DNA of 64,000 bases from SKPT01 sp040905445 (GCA_040905445.1 JBBDRN010000044.1:1-64000); one strand, 5' to 3'. Positions 1-10,198 are shown, counted from the stretch's first letter. Program-made: numbers and translations. The notes: generated by a model not told the origin, from the sequence alone.

Positions 1-50
1 GATGCTTCATCGACTGCAACCGGGATGATGAGGCTTGTCACACACGTTCT

Positions 51-196
51 TAGAGCGCCTTCAACCCATTCGTAGCGGGTGAGGTGCCACTGACAAGCGG
101 AGTCCGCGGAGCTTGTCCGTGTGAATTGCCGCCAACACTGACAAGGCCGAGGACGGCCTTGTCAGTGGCACCCGCTACGGTTGGATTGAACTCGCT

Positions 197-199
<3 letters not shown>
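51..199. repeat. Nested inverted-repeat element, ACTGACAAG family, copy 1
   Basis: About 149 bp with imperfect inverted ends: tagagcgccttcaaccc on the left matches the complement of ggattgaactcgctcta on the right, followed by cgtagcggg and cccgctacg. Inside are two hairpins, one around acaagcggagtccgcggag and one around acaaggccgaggacggcctt. Full relatives lie at 39180-39308 and 46839-46941, with partial ones at 33415-33459 and 43659-43692. No ORF is inside, so it looks like a MITE- or REP-like non-autonomous element. Its right end supplies the stop codon of the neighbouring oppF. Confidence 0.75.
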
Positions 200-1291
<1,092 letters not shown>

Positions 1292-1323
1292 ACTTGCGCT
1301 CCTCGTCCCCCGTTCAATCCCCT

Positions 1324-1353
1324 GAAGCTTACGGATTGCAATCCGTAAGCTTC
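1324..1353. repeat. Perfect 30-bp palindrome between oppD and oppF
   Basis: Perfect self-complementary sequence beginning gaagcttacggatt and ending aatccgtaagcttc. No T-tract follows on either strand, so it may be an intra-operon processing or attenuation hairpin rather than a terminator. It shares the core GAAGC-NNACGGAT with hairpins at 27329-27364 and 40541-40570, with paired changes in the arms. Confidence 0.85.
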
Positions 1354-1362
1354 ACCGTGCCG

Positions 1363-2430
1363 CTACTTGCCCGCTTCCTGCTGTCGTACGATGCACGCGT
1401 TGCTGTGGCCGGCGATCGTCTCGACCAACTCCGGGCGCTCGCCGGCGTCGCATTTGCCGGCGACGGCCTCGCGGCAGCGCGGGTGGAACGGGCAGCCCGC
1501 CAGCCGCTGATACGGATCGGGCACGGAACCCTCGATCGCCCGCAGCACGGTCTTGCGCGCCACCGACGCGCCCGGGATCGACTCGAGCAGCGCCCGCGTG
1601 TAGGGATGCTGCGGGTTTTCGAACAGCTCCACCGTCTCGGCGCGCTCGACGACGCGGCCCATGTACATCACGGCGACCTCGTCGGCCACTTCCGCCACGA
1701 CGCCGAGGTCGTGCGTGATGAGCATGACGCTCATGTGCAGCTCCTGCTGCAGTTCGCGGATCAGCCGCAGGATCTGCGCCTGGATGGTGACGTCGAGCGC
1801 GGTGGTCGGCTCATCGGCGATGAGCAGCGCCGGCTCGCAGCAGAGCGCCATCGCAATCACCGCGCGCTGACGCAGGCCGCCCGACATCTCGTGCGGATGC
1901 TGGCGATAGCGTCGCCGGGCGTCGGGGATGCCCGCCCGCGACATCATCTTGATCGCGTGCTCACGCGCGGCGCGCTTGTCCATGTCCAGGTGCAGGCGGA
2001 CGGCTTCGACGATCTGGCTGCCCACGGTGTGCACGGGGCTGAGCGAGGTCATCGGCTCCTGGAAGATCATGCCGATCTGGTTGCCGCGCACCTGCCGGAT
2101 GGCTTCGCCGTCGGGGTCCATTTGTGCGAGATCGACGTACCGGCCGCCGCCGGTGCGGTCGAAGAGGATTTTGCCCTTGACGATTTTGCCCGGCCGGTCG
2201 ACGAGTCGGAGGATGGAGAAGCCCGTGACGCTCTTGCCGCAGCCCGACTCGCCCACGACGCCGAGCGTCTTGCCGCGCGGGATTTCCAGGTCCACGCCGT
2301 CGACCGCCTTGACAGTGCCCTCGTCAAGGAAGAAGTGGGTGTGCAGGTTCTCGATGCGCAGCAGCGGCCCCGCGGATGCCTCCGGCGTTGCGTGCGCGTC
2401 ACCAACGGGTTGTATCGGAGCCTGGGCCAT
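1363..2430 (-). CDS. oppD: Oligopeptide/dipeptide ABC transporter ATP-binding protein, OppD type
   Basis: Second ATPase of the importer (355 aa). Walker A GESGCGKS is at residues 60-67, the Q-loop reads IFQEPMTSLSPVHT, the signature is MSGGLRQRAVIAMAL, and Walker B is LLIADEPTTALD. The C-terminal Cys-containing oligopeptide extension (GCPFHPRC) is present. The ATG is preceded by AAGGAATAGC, an acceptable ribosome site. It lies between oppC (84-bp repeat-bearing gap) and oppF (71-bp gap with a palindrome). It presumably forms an OppD-OppF heterodimer on the cytoplasmic face of OppBC. Confidence 0.93.
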   Translation of the reverse strand: MAQAPIQPVGDAHATPEASAGPLLRIENLHTHFFLDEGTVKAVDGVDLEIPRGKTLGVVGESGCGKSVTGFSILRLVDRPGKIVKGKILFDRTGGGRYVDLAQMDPDGEAIRQVRGNQIGMIFQEPMTSLSPVHTVGSQIVEAVRLHLDMDKRAAREHAIKMMSRAGIPDARRRYRQHPHEMSGGLRQRAVIAMALCCEPALLIADEPTTALDVTIQAQILRLIRELQQELHMSVMLITHDLGVVAEVADEVAVMYMGRVVERAETVELFENPQHPYTRALLESIPGASVARKTVLRAIEGSVPDPYQRLAGCPFHPRCREAVAGKCDAGERPELVETIAGHSNACIVRQQEAGK

Positions 2431-2444
2431 GCTATTCCTTCTTT

Positions 2445-2515
2445 AACGCCAGGACGCTTCGCGCCTTCGTGGTTCGAACCGATTTTTCCTGGCGTCTTCT
2501 TGGCGCCTTGGCGTT
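2445..2515. repeat. Degenerate short-period inverted repeat between oppC and oppD
   Basis: Left arm aacgccaggacgcttcgcg and right arm cttcttggcgccttggcgtt are roughly complementary and built of 7-8 bp units. It resembles the AACCGCGAAG elements at 30068-30165 and 43547-43644. Its right edge touches the stop codon of oppC. Confidence 0.6.
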
Positions 2516-3783
2516 TATCGCGAATACGGATCCGCCGCGTCGCGCAGCCCGTCGCCGACGAAGTTGAACGCCAGCACCGCCACGACCACCGCAATCGCGG
2601 GCGTCAGCAGCCACGGTTGCAGCGCCACGGCCTGCACGTTCTGCGCCTCCTGCAAGAGCACGCCCCAACTCGTCACCGGCGGACGCAGCCCCAGGCCCAG
2701 AAAGCTCAGCGCCGTCTCGCCCAGGATCATCGCCGGGACCGTCAGCGTCAGGCTCACGATGATGTGGCTCATGAACGACGGCAGAAGGTGGCGGAACATG
2801 ATGCGCGGCTTGCTCGCACCGGCGAGCGAGGCCGCCATCGCGAAGTCCTCCTCGCGCAGCGACAGGATCTTGCCGCGCACCTGCCGCGCCAGCGTCGTCC
2901 ACCCGATCACACCCAGCACCACGGTGATGCCGAAGTAGATCACCAGCGGCGACCAGTACGAGGGCAGGATCGCCGCCAGCGCCATCCACAGCGGGAGCGT
3001 GGGAAACGCCTGGATGATCTCGATGACGCGCTGGATGACGTTGTCGAGCAGGCCGCCGAAGTACCCCGAAATGGAGCCGAAAATCAGCCCGAGCACGAAG
3101 CTGACGCTGACGCCGACGAGCCCGATCGTCAGCGAGACACGCGAGCCATAGAGGATACGCGAGAACAGGTCGTGCCCGATCGAGTCGGTGCCCAGCAGGT
3201 GGATCGAAGCATGCGTCGACTGCGGAGGCGGCTGGTCAAGCTCGGCGGCGATGCGCTCGATCGCCGACGCCACGGGCACCGGCTCGCCCACGCCGAACAG
3301 GTGAATGTTCGTCTCGAACAGCCCCCAGACGCTGTACGTCTCGCCACGCGCGAACAGTTGCACGGGGTAACGCTGCGTGCGGTCCTCCTGATAGACGCGG
3401 CGCCGCTCGACGGGGTGCCGCTCGTTGATCATGCCATAGACGAACGGGCGAAAGTGCAGCCCGTCCTCGGAGATGATGCGCAACCGCTGCGGCGGCGCGT
3501 AGGCGTACTCCGCGTTGCGATAGTCCAGGGTATACGGCGCCACAAACTCGCACGCCAGCCCGGCCGCATACAACACGATCAGCACCAGCCCGGACCACAC
3601 CGCCACCTTGTGCTTGCGAAACTTCCACAGCATCAGCGTCCACTGCGACGCCGTCAGCGCGTCGGCATCGTCCGCCTTGCCCGCGAGCGGCGGCCGCTCG
3701 GGCAACGGCGCCGGCGGTGCCTCGGCGGTCTGCGTCGCCTCCGCGTCGGGCGCCTGCATCTGATTCGGGTCCGTCGACGTCAT
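2515..3783 (-). CDS. oppC: Oligopeptide-type ABC transporter permease, OppC type
   Basis: Inner-membrane permease (422 aa). A cytoplasmic N-terminus of about 55 residues is rich in Pro and Ala. One membrane helix (VAVWSGLVLIVLYAAGLACE) follows, then a long periplasmic segment of about 130 residues, and a binding-protein-dependent permease domain from about residue 195. That domain opens with the family motif LLGTDSIGHDLFSR. The EAA loop that contacts the ATPases is near EEDFAMAASLAGASKPRIM. The ATG has GGAG about 10 nt upstream. The periplasmic segment is longer than in enterobacterial OppC (about 300 aa in all), a feature shared with the second importer of this window. Confidence 0.92.
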   Translation of the reverse strand: MTSTDPNQMQAPDAEATQTAEAPPAPLPERPPLAGKADDADALTASQWTLMLWKFRKHKVAVWSGLVLIVLYAAGLACEFVAPYTLDYRNAEYAYAPPQRLRIISEDGLHFRPFVYGMINERHPVERRRVYQEDRTQRYPVQLFARGETYSVWGLFETNIHLFGVGEPVPVASAIERIAAELDQPPPQSTHASIHLLGTDSIGHDLFSRILYGSRVSLTIGLVGVSVSFVLGLIFGSISGYFGGLLDNVIQRVIEIIQAFPTLPLWMALAAILPSYWSPLVIYFGITVVLGVIGWTTLARQVRGKILSLREEDFAMAASLAGASKPRIMFRHLLPSFMSHIIVSLTLTVPAMILGETALSFLGLGLRPPVTSWGVLLQEAQNVQAVALQPWLLTPAIAVVVAVLAFNFVGDGLRDAADPYSR

Positions 3784-3895
3784 CGCTCAGCGACTCCCAC
3801 AGTGAATCCGAACGCGCCCGCACCCCGGGCCCGCGGAAGGCCATCGGTCCCCCGGCCCGCCGCCACCGTTCGCATCATCCTGCCGCGCATGTTGT

Positions 3896-4975
3896 TCACT
3901 TCGTGCCCCCCTCGTAACGGATACGCGGATCCAGCCACAGCAGCAGCAGGTCCGACACGAGCGTGCCGATCACCGTCAGGATGGCCATGATCATCACCAT
4001 CGAGCCGGCGAGGTACATGTCCTGGTTGAGCAGCGACTGGAGCAGCAGCGGGCCGACCGTAGGCAGGTTGAGCACCACGGCGACGATCACTTCGCCGGAA
4101 ATGATCAGCGGCAGGATCCAGCCGATCGTGCTCACGAGCGGGTTGATCGCCACGCGCACGGGGTACTTGACGGTCAGCTTCCAGCGCTTGAGCCCCTTGG
4201 CGCGAGCGGTGACGACGTACTGCTTGCTCAGCTCGTCGAGCAGGTTGCCGCGCATCACGCGGATCATGCCCGCGGTGCCGGCGGTGCCGATGATGATGAT
4301 GGGCACCCAGATGTGCTTGCCGAGGTCCCAGAGCTTGCCTACCGACCAGGGCGCGTCCTGATAGGCCACGGAGAACAGGCCGCCTGCCGTCCCATACAGT
4401 CGATAGCCGATGTAGGCGAAGATCAGCGCGAGCAGGAAGTTGGGCGTGGCGAGGCCGATGAACCCGAGCAGCGTGAAAAAGTAATCGCCCGCCGAGTACT
4501 GGCGCAGCGCCGAGTAGATGCCGATCGGGATCGCCAAAGCCCAGGTGAACAGCAGCGTGGACACCGACAGCACGATCGTCAGCGGCAGACGCTCGCCGAT
4601 CACCTCCGTCACCGGCCGATTCCACTCCATCGACCGACCCAGGTCCGGCCACTTGAACCAGGGCGTGTTGAACACCACCTCGCCGGCGTCATTGGGCACC
4701 CAGAGGTAGCGTCCCTCGGTGCGCGCAAACCCGAACGGCAGCAGGTCGTTGAACCACTTGCCGTACTGCAGCAGAAACGGGTCGTTGAGGTTGAACTCCT
4801 CACGCAACGCCTCGATGCGATCCGCGTCGACCTGCTGGCCGCTCTCCTCCCACGCCAGGATCTGCATCGTCACGAAATCGCCCGGCGGAAGCTGAATGAT
4901 CGCGAACGAAATGAACGAGATCACCACCAGCGTGGGGATCATCCAAAGCAGCCGACGGATAATCAGCGCAAACAT
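3896..4975 (-). CDS. oppB: Oligopeptide-type ABC transporter permease, OppB type
   Basis: Inner-membrane permease (359 aa) that pairs with OppC. The N-terminus MFALIIRRLLWMIPTLVVIS is the typical first helix of the family. A periplasmic loop of about 90 residues follows, then the permease domain. The EAA-like motif is near TARAKGLKRWKLTVKYPVR and the C-terminus reads LLLWLDPRIRYE. It starts 3 nt after the stop of the binding-protein gene, so the two are probably translationally coupled. A 112-bp gap separates it from oppC. Confidence 0.93.
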   Translation of the reverse strand: MFALIIRRLLWMIPTLVVISFISFAIIQLPPGDFVTMQILAWEESGQQVDADRIEALREEFNLNDPFLLQYGKWFNDLLPFGFARTEGRYLWVPNDAGEVVFNTPWFKWPDLGRSMEWNRPVTEVIGERLPLTIVLSVSTLLFTWALAIPIGIYSALRQYSAGDYFFTLLGFIGLATPNFLLALIFAYIGYRLYGTAGGLFSVAYQDAPWSVGKLWDLGKHIWVPIIIIGTAGTAGMIRVMRGNLLDELSKQYVVTARAKGLKRWKLTVKYPVRVAINPLVSTIGWILPLIISGEVIVAVVLNLPTVGPLLLQSLLNQDMYLAGSMVMIMAILTVIGTLVSDLLLLWLDPRIRYEGGTK

Positions 4976-4978
4976 CGG

Positions 4979-7024
4979 CTACTCGCTCCCCTCGATGGCG
5001 TAGATCTCCGGCGCCGTCACGCCCGGGCTGCGGTAGATGAAGCCATAAATCGCGCGGTCGGGGACGTTGCGGAAGCTGTTGTGCTTGAGCACGAGCTGCG
5101 GCACCTCGCCGATGAGCCCGATGACCCACAGATTCTCGCGGTTGAGCTCGTTGATCTCCTGCCAGAGCTCGACCCGCCGCTCGGCGTCCGGCTCGACCTG
5201 GATCTCGCCCCACAACTCGATCGCCTGCATGATCGCCCCGCTCGGCTCCTCGCCCGACTCGCCTTCCAGGTTGTACCACATGCGGTAACGCGGCGCCCAG
5301 TTCGAGCCCATGTGCACCGGCGCGAACCAGCGCGGGTCCATGATCGGGTTCTTCTCGTTCTCACCCCACCAGACGACCACATCGTGCTGCGCCGCCATCT
5401 GCCGTCGGCTCAGCAACCCGCCCGAGAGCATCCGCATCTGCGCGTCGACGCCCACGGCCCGCCACTGCGCCGCGACGAGGCGGATCGCCTGCTCCGCGCC
5501 GATCGCGCTGGTGATGTCGATGAAGATCTGAAGCGGCCTGCCGTCGGGCCGGCGGCGAAAGCCGTCGGGCGAGCGCTCGACCAGCCCCAGCTCATCGAGC
5601 AGCGCGTTGGCGCGCTCCGGGTCGTGCTCGATGTACGCCGACTCGTACGCCGCCGAGTAGTAGGGCGAGCCCCTGGGTGGGGCCATCTGCCGCGGCACGC
5701 CCATGCCCAGGTACTGCACCTCGTTGATCTCGTCGCGATCGATGGCATGCGACATTGCGATGCGGAAGCGCCGGTCGCTGTAAAGCTGGCGCAGGAACGG
5801 GTCGCCATCGCGGTTGACGTTGAACGCGATCGCCAGTTCCCCGCCGCCGCCCTGCTCCCACTCCAGGACGCGAAAGTTGTTGGCGACGGTGTTGCGTTTG
5901 AACAGGGCGTAGTTGTCGAACTCGACGCGCCGCGCCTGCATGCCGACGTCGCCCGCCATGAAGCGCATGTTGATCATCTCCGAGTTGAACATCTCGAAGG
6001 AAAGCTCGTCGATGTACGGAAGCTGGTTGCCCTCGTCGTCGACCTTCCAGTAGTACGGGTTGCGGTCGAACACCCAGCGCTGCGTCGTCGGGTCGCGCAC
6101 GGGCACCCACGCCCACAGGCGCGGGCATTCATTGTTGTTGTAGCCGTGCTTCTCATCCAGAAGCGCTCGCGGGCTGGGGAAGTTGCCCTCGCGCAGATGC
6201 TCGCGCAGTTGCTCCTCCGACGTGTAGTCGACGTGGAACTGCGTGAGGTAATGCTTCGGGAACTGAAGCATCTGCATGTAGTCGTCGCGCGACGCCAGCT
6301 CCTCGGGCAGCATCGGGTTGGGCTCTTTGAAGCGGAAGATGAGCGTGTGGTCGTCGACCTTCTCCAGCTCCATCGGCTCGCCGCCGCGCATGAAATCCCG
6401 CGGCACCGACCCGCGATACGACGCGTGCTTGACCACGTCCTCGTACCAGAACAGGATGTCGTCGACCGTGAACGGGTGCCCGTCCGACCAGCGGATGCCG
6501 CGGCGGAGGTGGATCGTGTGCTCACGCCCGTCCTCGCTCGACTCCCACGCCCGCGCGATGTTCGGGATCAGCCGGTCGCCGCCCGCGTCCCAGCGGATCA
6601 GCGACTCGTTGCCCAGGCGAAACAGCATGTTGACGATGTGCGAGTTCTGGTCGACGTCGTAGCGGCGCCACCGGCCGCCGTAGGGCCCGTGCTGCTCGGG
6701 CGGGACGACGACCAGCGGCTCGGCGGGCACCCGCTCGTCGACCGGCGGCAGTTCGCCCGCCTCGACACGCCGGCGCAACGACGGCGCTTCGTTGAACCGC
6801 CGCTCACGGTCCGCAGGCCACTCCTCGACCCGGTGGTGGCCCACCGCCTCGAACTGCACCTCGTCCGCCGCCCACGCGACCTCGGCCTGACGAATCTCCG
6901 CCAGCGTCTCGCCACCCACGTCCGGCAGCAGCCAGATGAAATAGGCCACCGACTGGACCATCAGCACCATGCCGAGGCATACCGCCACGAGGCTCAAGGC
7001 GACCCTGGTGAGATACTTAAGCAC
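4979..7024 (-). CDS. oppA: Extracytoplasmic solute-binding protein, SBP_bac_5 (OppA) family
   Basis: Substrate receptor of the importer, 681 aa from the GTG at 7024. This start is preferred over an in-frame ATG at 7153 because it puts the hydrophobic helix (LSLVAVCLGMVLMVQSVAYF) right at the N-terminus and has GAGGG just upstream. There is no lipobox, so the protein is probably anchored by an uncleaved helix. Family motifs include IPNIARAWESSEDGREHTIHLRRGIRWSDG, here given only in part as HLRRGIRWSDGHPFTVDD, and the later AMSHAIDRDEI. It is the first gene of the operon, divergent from the iron operon. Confidence 0.9.
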   Translation of the reverse strand: MLKYLTRVALSLVAVCLGMVLMVQSVAYFIWLLPDVGGETLAEIRQAEVAWAADEVQFEAVGHHRVEEWPADRERRFNEAPSLRRRVEAGELPPVDERVPAEPLVVVPPEQHGPYGGRWRRYDVDQNSHIVNMLFRLGNESLIRWDAGGDRLIPNIARAWESSEDGREHTIHLRRGIRWSDGHPFTVDDILFWYEDVVKHASYRGSVPRDFMRGGEPMELEKVDDHTLIFRFKEPNPMLPEELASRDDYMQMLQFPKHYLTQFHVDYTSEEQLREHLREGNFPSPRALLDEKHGYNNNECPRLWAWVPVRDPTTQRWVFDRNPYYWKVDDEGNQLPYIDELSFEMFNSEMINMRFMAGDVGMQARRVEFDNYALFKRNTVANNFRVLEWEQGGGGELAIAFNVNRDGDPFLRQLYSDRRFRIAMSHAIDRDEINEVQYLGMGVPRQMAPPRGSPYYSAAYESAYIEHDPERANALLDELGLVERSPDGFRRRPDGRPLQIFIDITSAIGAEQAIRLVAAQWRAVGVDAQMRMLSGGLLSRRQMAAQHDVVVWWGENEKNPIMDPRWFAPVHMGSNWAPRYRMWYNLEGESGEEPSGAIMQAIELWGEIQVEPDAERRVELWQEINELNRENLWVIGLIGEVPQLVLKHNSFRNVPDRAIYGFIYRSPGVTAPEIYAIEGSE

Positions 7025-7189
7025 GACGCCCTCGACCTTCCCACACCGCGGCGGCCCGGCCGCCGCTCGTTGCAAGCTGATGAACCGCAAACCTGCGTTG
7101 TACCCCGGGGGGCGCAACGCGTCAATCGCCCGACCTCGCGCGTACGCGAACATGGCGTGGCTGAGAGAGTTAGGCGCGGTGCCGCCGCC

Positions 7190-7270
7190 CGCGGGCTGCG
7201 GGTTTCAGGTGGGGGTGTGGCGGGGATGTGGCGGGGGCGTGGGGGGGCCGTGGCGGGTGGTGGGGGGGGC
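7190..7270. repeat. G-rich GTGGCGGGG repeat tract
   Basis: Successive runs of 3-8 G separated by short spacers (gggggtgtggcggggatgtg and on). It is the intergenic form of the nonamer found in frame inside many genes of the window, and it has G-quadruplex potential on the plus strand. Confidence 0.7.
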
Positions 7271-7273
7271 GCT

Positions 7274-7301
7274 TTGAAATCCCCTGATCCGGCGTTACGA
7301 T
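7274..7301 (+). promoter_or_regulatory. Candidate sigma70-type promoter of fbpABC
   Basis: TTGAAA (7274-7279) and TACGAT (7296-7301) are 16 bp apart. They lie just upstream of the Fur-box-like site, so a bound repressor would cover the start of the transcript. Confidence 0.35.
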
Positions 7302-7315
7302 GCGGACTGACGGAA

Positions 7316-7334
7316 ATTGATAATCAGTCTCAAT
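7316..7334. promoter_or_regulatory. Fur-box-like operator upstream of the iron importer
   Basis: The 19-bp sequence attgataatcagtctcaat matches the 7-1-7 Fur model (TGATAAT-N-ATTATCA) at 12 of 14 positions, and its outer bases attga/tcaat are symmetric. It sits about 70-85 bp before fbpA. Iron-dependent repression is the natural reading given the genes downstream. Confidence 0.7.
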
Positions 7335-7401
7335 TGCAATCCCCTCGGAATCCCTCGCCATGCCCCACCGTCCCTGCCACCCCCGCCATCGTGCCCAGGC
7401 C

Positions 7402-8445
7402 ATGAAGAACGTGCTCCTCGTCCTGTTCGCCCTGTCGCTGATCGTGGCGTTCGTGCTCATCCTGATCCTCGGCCGCCCCGGCCCCGCCGACGACGAGCTC
7501 GTCCTCTATGCCGGCCGATCACGCGCCCTGATCGAGCCGATCGTCGAGCAGTTCCAGGAGCAGACGGGCATCCGCGTGCGGCCGCGCTACGGCAACACGG
7601 CGGAGCTGGCGATGGCCCTGCGCGAGGCGGGTGAGCGGGCCCGGGCCGACGTCTTCTGGGCCCAGGACGCCGGAGGGCTCGGCGCCCTGGTCGGTGCCGG
7701 GTTGCTCAGCCCGCTGTCCGATGAGCTGCTCGACCGCGTCGAGCCGCACTACCGCCATCCCGAAGGGTTGTGGGTCGCGACGTCCGGCCGGGCGCGCGTC
7801 CTCGCCTACGCCCCGGACCGCATCGACGAGGCCAACCTGCCCGACTCGGTCTTTGATTTGAGCGACGAGCGCTACCGCGGCCGCGTCGCGTGGGCGCCGA
7901 CGAATGCGTCGTTCCAGGCGTTCGTAACCGCCATGCGGCGTCAGCACGGCGAGGAGGCGGCGCGCGACTGGCTGACGGCGATGCAGGCCAACGAGCCCCG
8001 CGCCTACGCCAACAACACCGGGATCCTCGAAGGCATCGCCGCAGGCGAGGTCGACCTCGGCATCACCAACCATTACTACCTGCTGCGCCGACTGGCGGAG
8101 GACCCGGACTACCCCGTGGCCCAGCGATCCTTCGAGCGGGGCGACATCGGCAACCTGCTGAACATCGCGGGCGTCGCGCAGCTCACCGCGGCACGCAACC
8201 CGGACACGGCGCAGCAGTTCATCGCCTTCATCCTTTCGCCCGAGGCCCAGCAGTACTTCGCCAGCGAGACGATGGAGTACCCCGTGGTGGAAAGCGTCGA
8301 GAGTGAGGCGGGCGTGGCGGGGGTGGCGGGTGGGGCAAGGCCGGCACCGGGCGACGTCGCCGAGGCGGCGCCGCAGGTGGACCTGGACGAGCTGGAGGAC
8401 CTCGAGGGGACATTGCGGCTGCTGCGGGAGGTCGGGCTGCTATGA
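7402..8445 (+). CDS. fbpA: Iron(III) ABC transporter substrate-binding protein, FbpA/AfuA type
   Basis: Periplasmic ferric-iron receptor (347 aa). The start at 7402 places a hydrophobic helix (VLLVLFALSLIVAFVLILIL) at the N-terminus, followed by LVLYAGRSRALIEPIVEQF, a class signature. The tandem tyrosines in ITNHYYLLRR match the iron-binding Tyr pair of the family. Near the C-terminus a repeat-derived stretch (AGVAGVAGGARPAP) separates the conserved domain from a final acidic helix. The gene overlaps fbpB by 4 nt, so the two are translationally coupled. Expression is probably Fur controlled. Confidence 0.9.
   Translation: MKNVLLVLFALSLIVAFVLILILGRPGPADDELVLYAGRSRALIEPIVEQFQEQTGIRVRPRYGNTAELAMALREAGERARADVFWAQDAGGLGALVGAGLLSPLSDELLDRVEPHYRHPEGLWVATSGRARVLAYAPDRIDEANLPDSVFDLSDERYRGRVAWAPTNASFQAFVTAMRRQHGEEAARDWLTAMQANEPRAYANNTGILEGIAAGEVDLGITNHYYLLRRLAEDPDYPVAQRSFERGDIGNLLNIAGVAQLTAARNPDTAQQFIAFILSPEAQQYFASETMEYPVVESVESEAGVAGVAGGARPAPGDVAEAAPQVDLDELEDLEGTLRLLREVGLL
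8302..8340. repeat. In-frame GTGGCGGGG repeat in fbpA
   Basis: Units gaggcgggc, gtggcgggg and gtggcgggt are read as Ala-Gly-Val-Ala-Gly. They lie between the conserved FbpA fold and its last helix, where they keep the frame. Confidence 0.65.
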
Positions 8446-10079
8446 GCCCCGCCACGGCTACCCCGCCCGCACCCGTCCCCGTCGTGGCGCCGCCCGTCGC
8501 CGGTCGGACGTCGTCGCCGCCGCCCTGGTACCTGGTCCTGCCTCCGCTGCTGTGCGGCCTGGGCGTGGCCATTCCGCTGGGGTACCTGGCCATGCGGGCA
8601 TTCGCCGCCGACCCGGGCGAGCTCGCTGAGTTGCTGCTGCGCTGGCGCAACGTCAGCCTGCTCGCCAACACGCTGCTGCTGACCGTCGCGGTGCTGGCGG
8701 TAACCGTCGCCCTTGCCCTGCCCGCGGCGTGGCTGACCGTCCGCGCCGACCTGCCGGCCCGCGGGTTCTTCACGCTCGCCCTGGTCATGCCGCTGGCGGT
8801 CCCGGGCTACCTCATGGCCTACACCCTGCTCGCGATCGGCGGCAACTACGGCGCCCTCGCGCAGCTCACGGGCATCACCGCGCCGCGCCTCTCCGGCTTT
8901 GTCGGGGCGCTCGTCGCGCTCTCGCTCTACAACTTCCCCTACATGCTGCTCAACCTCCGGGCCGGGCTCATCACGCTCGACCCGGCGATGGAGGAGTCGG
9001 CCCGGGGCCTGGGTCTGCGGCCGGTCGCCGTCTTCTACCGCGTCGTCCTGCCCCACCTGCGCCCCGCCCTGCTCGCCGGGTCGCTTATCGTCGGCCTGCA
9101 CGTCATCACCGACTTCGGCGTCGTCAGCCTCATGGGCTACGAGACGTTCAGCTACGCCCTCTATGCCCAGTACACCGCGGGCATGAACCCGGTCTACGGC
9201 GCATGGATCGCCCTCATGCTGCTGGCGCTCGCCGCCGCGTTCATCGCCATCGAGATCGCCCTGCTGCGCGGCCTGCGGCTGCACCGCACCGGCGCGACCA
9301 CCACCCGCCGGCAGCGCACCGTCGCGCTCGGCGCGTGGAAGGCGCCGGCGCTCGCCCTGCTGACGCTGATCCTGCTCGCGGCGGTGGCGGTGCCGGTCGC
9401 GACGATGAGCTACTGGGCCAGCCGGGCCGACCTCGCCGCGCTCGCGCCGCGGCTGGGCTCGGCGGTGGTCGACTCGCTGGCGGTGAGCATTCCCGCGGCG
9501 GTGACCGCCACGCTGCTGGCGATGCCCGTCGCGTTCCTGGCGCGGCGGTACCCGAGCAAGCGGTCGCTGGCGCTGGAGCGGGTCAGTTACCTCGGCTACG
9601 CCACGCCGTCGCTCGCGTTCGCGCTGGCGCTGGTCGTGGCAGGCGTCTACCTGCCGGACGGCGCCTACCGCTGGCTCTACCAGGAACTGCCCGTGGTGCT
9701 GGTCTACGCCTACAGCCTGCACTTTCTCGCCGAGGCGGTCGGTCCGGTGCGTGCGGGGCTGTACCAGGCGACGCCGAAGCTGGAGGAGGCGTCGCGTTCA
9801 CTGGGGCACAGCCAGATCGCGACGTTCGTCCGCGTGACGCTGCCGCTGCTGCGCTCGGGGCTGGTCGTGGCGATGGCGCTGGTGTTTCTGTCGGCGATGA
9901 AGGAGCTGCCGCTGACGTTCCTGCTCTCGCCGCTGGGGTTTGACACGCTGGCGACGAACATCTGGAGCCATACCCGCGAGGCGATGTACGCCGAGGCCGC
10001 GCCGTTCGCGCTGCTGATCATGCTGGTGTCCGCGGCGTTCGTGGCGGTGCTGCTCAGCCACGAGCGTCACGAGGCGTGA
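8442..10079 (+). CDS. fbpB: Iron(III) ABC transporter permease, FbpB type (two fused permease domains)
   Basis: Inner-membrane permease (545 aa, about 12 helices) with two homologous halves, as is usual for FbpB, SfuB and AfuB. The two EAA loops are visible: EESARGLGLRPVAVFYRVV in the first half and EEASRSLGHSQIATFVRVT in the second. Its ATG overlaps the fbpA stop. The N-terminal 25 residues are Pro/Ala/Val rich and cytoplasmic. It would channel ferric iron from FbpA, driven by FbpC encoded downstream. Confidence 0.93.
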   Translation: MSPATATPPAPVPVVAPPVAGRTSSPPPWYLVLPPLLCGLGVAIPLGYLAMRAFAADPGELAELLLRWRNVSLLANTLLLTVAVLAVTVALALPAAWLTVRADLPARGFFTLALVMPLAVPGYLMAYTLLAIGGNYGALAQLTGITAPRLSGFVGALVALSLYNFPYMLLNLRAGLITLDPAMEESARGLGLRPVAVFYRVVLPHLRPALLAGSLIVGLHVITDFGVVSLMGYETFSYALYAQYTAGMNPVYGAWIALMLLALAAAFIAIEIALLRGLRLHRTGATTTRRQRTVALGAWKAPALALLTLILLAAVAVPVATMSYWASRADLAALAPRLGSAVVDSLAVSIPAAVTATLLAMPVAFLARRYPSKRSLALERVSYLGYATPSLAFALALVVAGVYLPDGAYRWLYQELPVVLVYAYSLHFLAEAVGPVRAGLYQATPKLEEASRSLGHSQIATFVRVTLPLLRSGLVVAMALVFLSAMKELPLTFLLSPLGFDTLATNIWSHTREAMYAEAAPFALLIMLVSAAFVAVLLSHERHEA

Positions 10080-10136
10080 GCCCGGCGATGATGCATTATG
10101 ATGATGGCGCTGGAGATACCGCCGACGCCGGCTCAA

Positions 10137-10194
10137 AATCAGCCATCAGCCATCAGCCATCAGCCATCAGAAATCAGCCATCAGAAATCAGCCA
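10137..10194. repeat. Heptamer tandem repeat, ATCAGCC family
   Basis: Runs of catcagc units with some aaatcagc variants fill the gap between fbpB and fbpC. Related runs occur at 17916-17956 and inside tsaE at about 29428-29462. The 7-bp period rules out a CRISPR array. Confidence 0.85.
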
Positions 10195-10198
10195 CTCG

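Larger units (their letters stand above)
7025..7401. other. Divergent intergenic region between the oppA and fbpA operons
   Basis: This 377-bp gap holds a G-rich run of GTGGCGGGG-type units at about 7190-7270 that could form G-quadruplexes, a candidate promoter and a Fur-box-like palindrome. An ATG at 7360 is in frame with fbpA but would add 14 residues ahead of the membrane helix. Confidence 0.6.

Noticed and set aside
4313..7405. A 1030-aa open frame on the plus strand opposite oppA
   Set aside because: Arg/His/Asp-rich shadow of a strongly conserved minus-strand gene; such long antisense frames are expected at this GC content.
10137..10194. Possible CRISPR array
   Set aside because: Contiguous 7-bp units with no spacers; same for 11330-11394.
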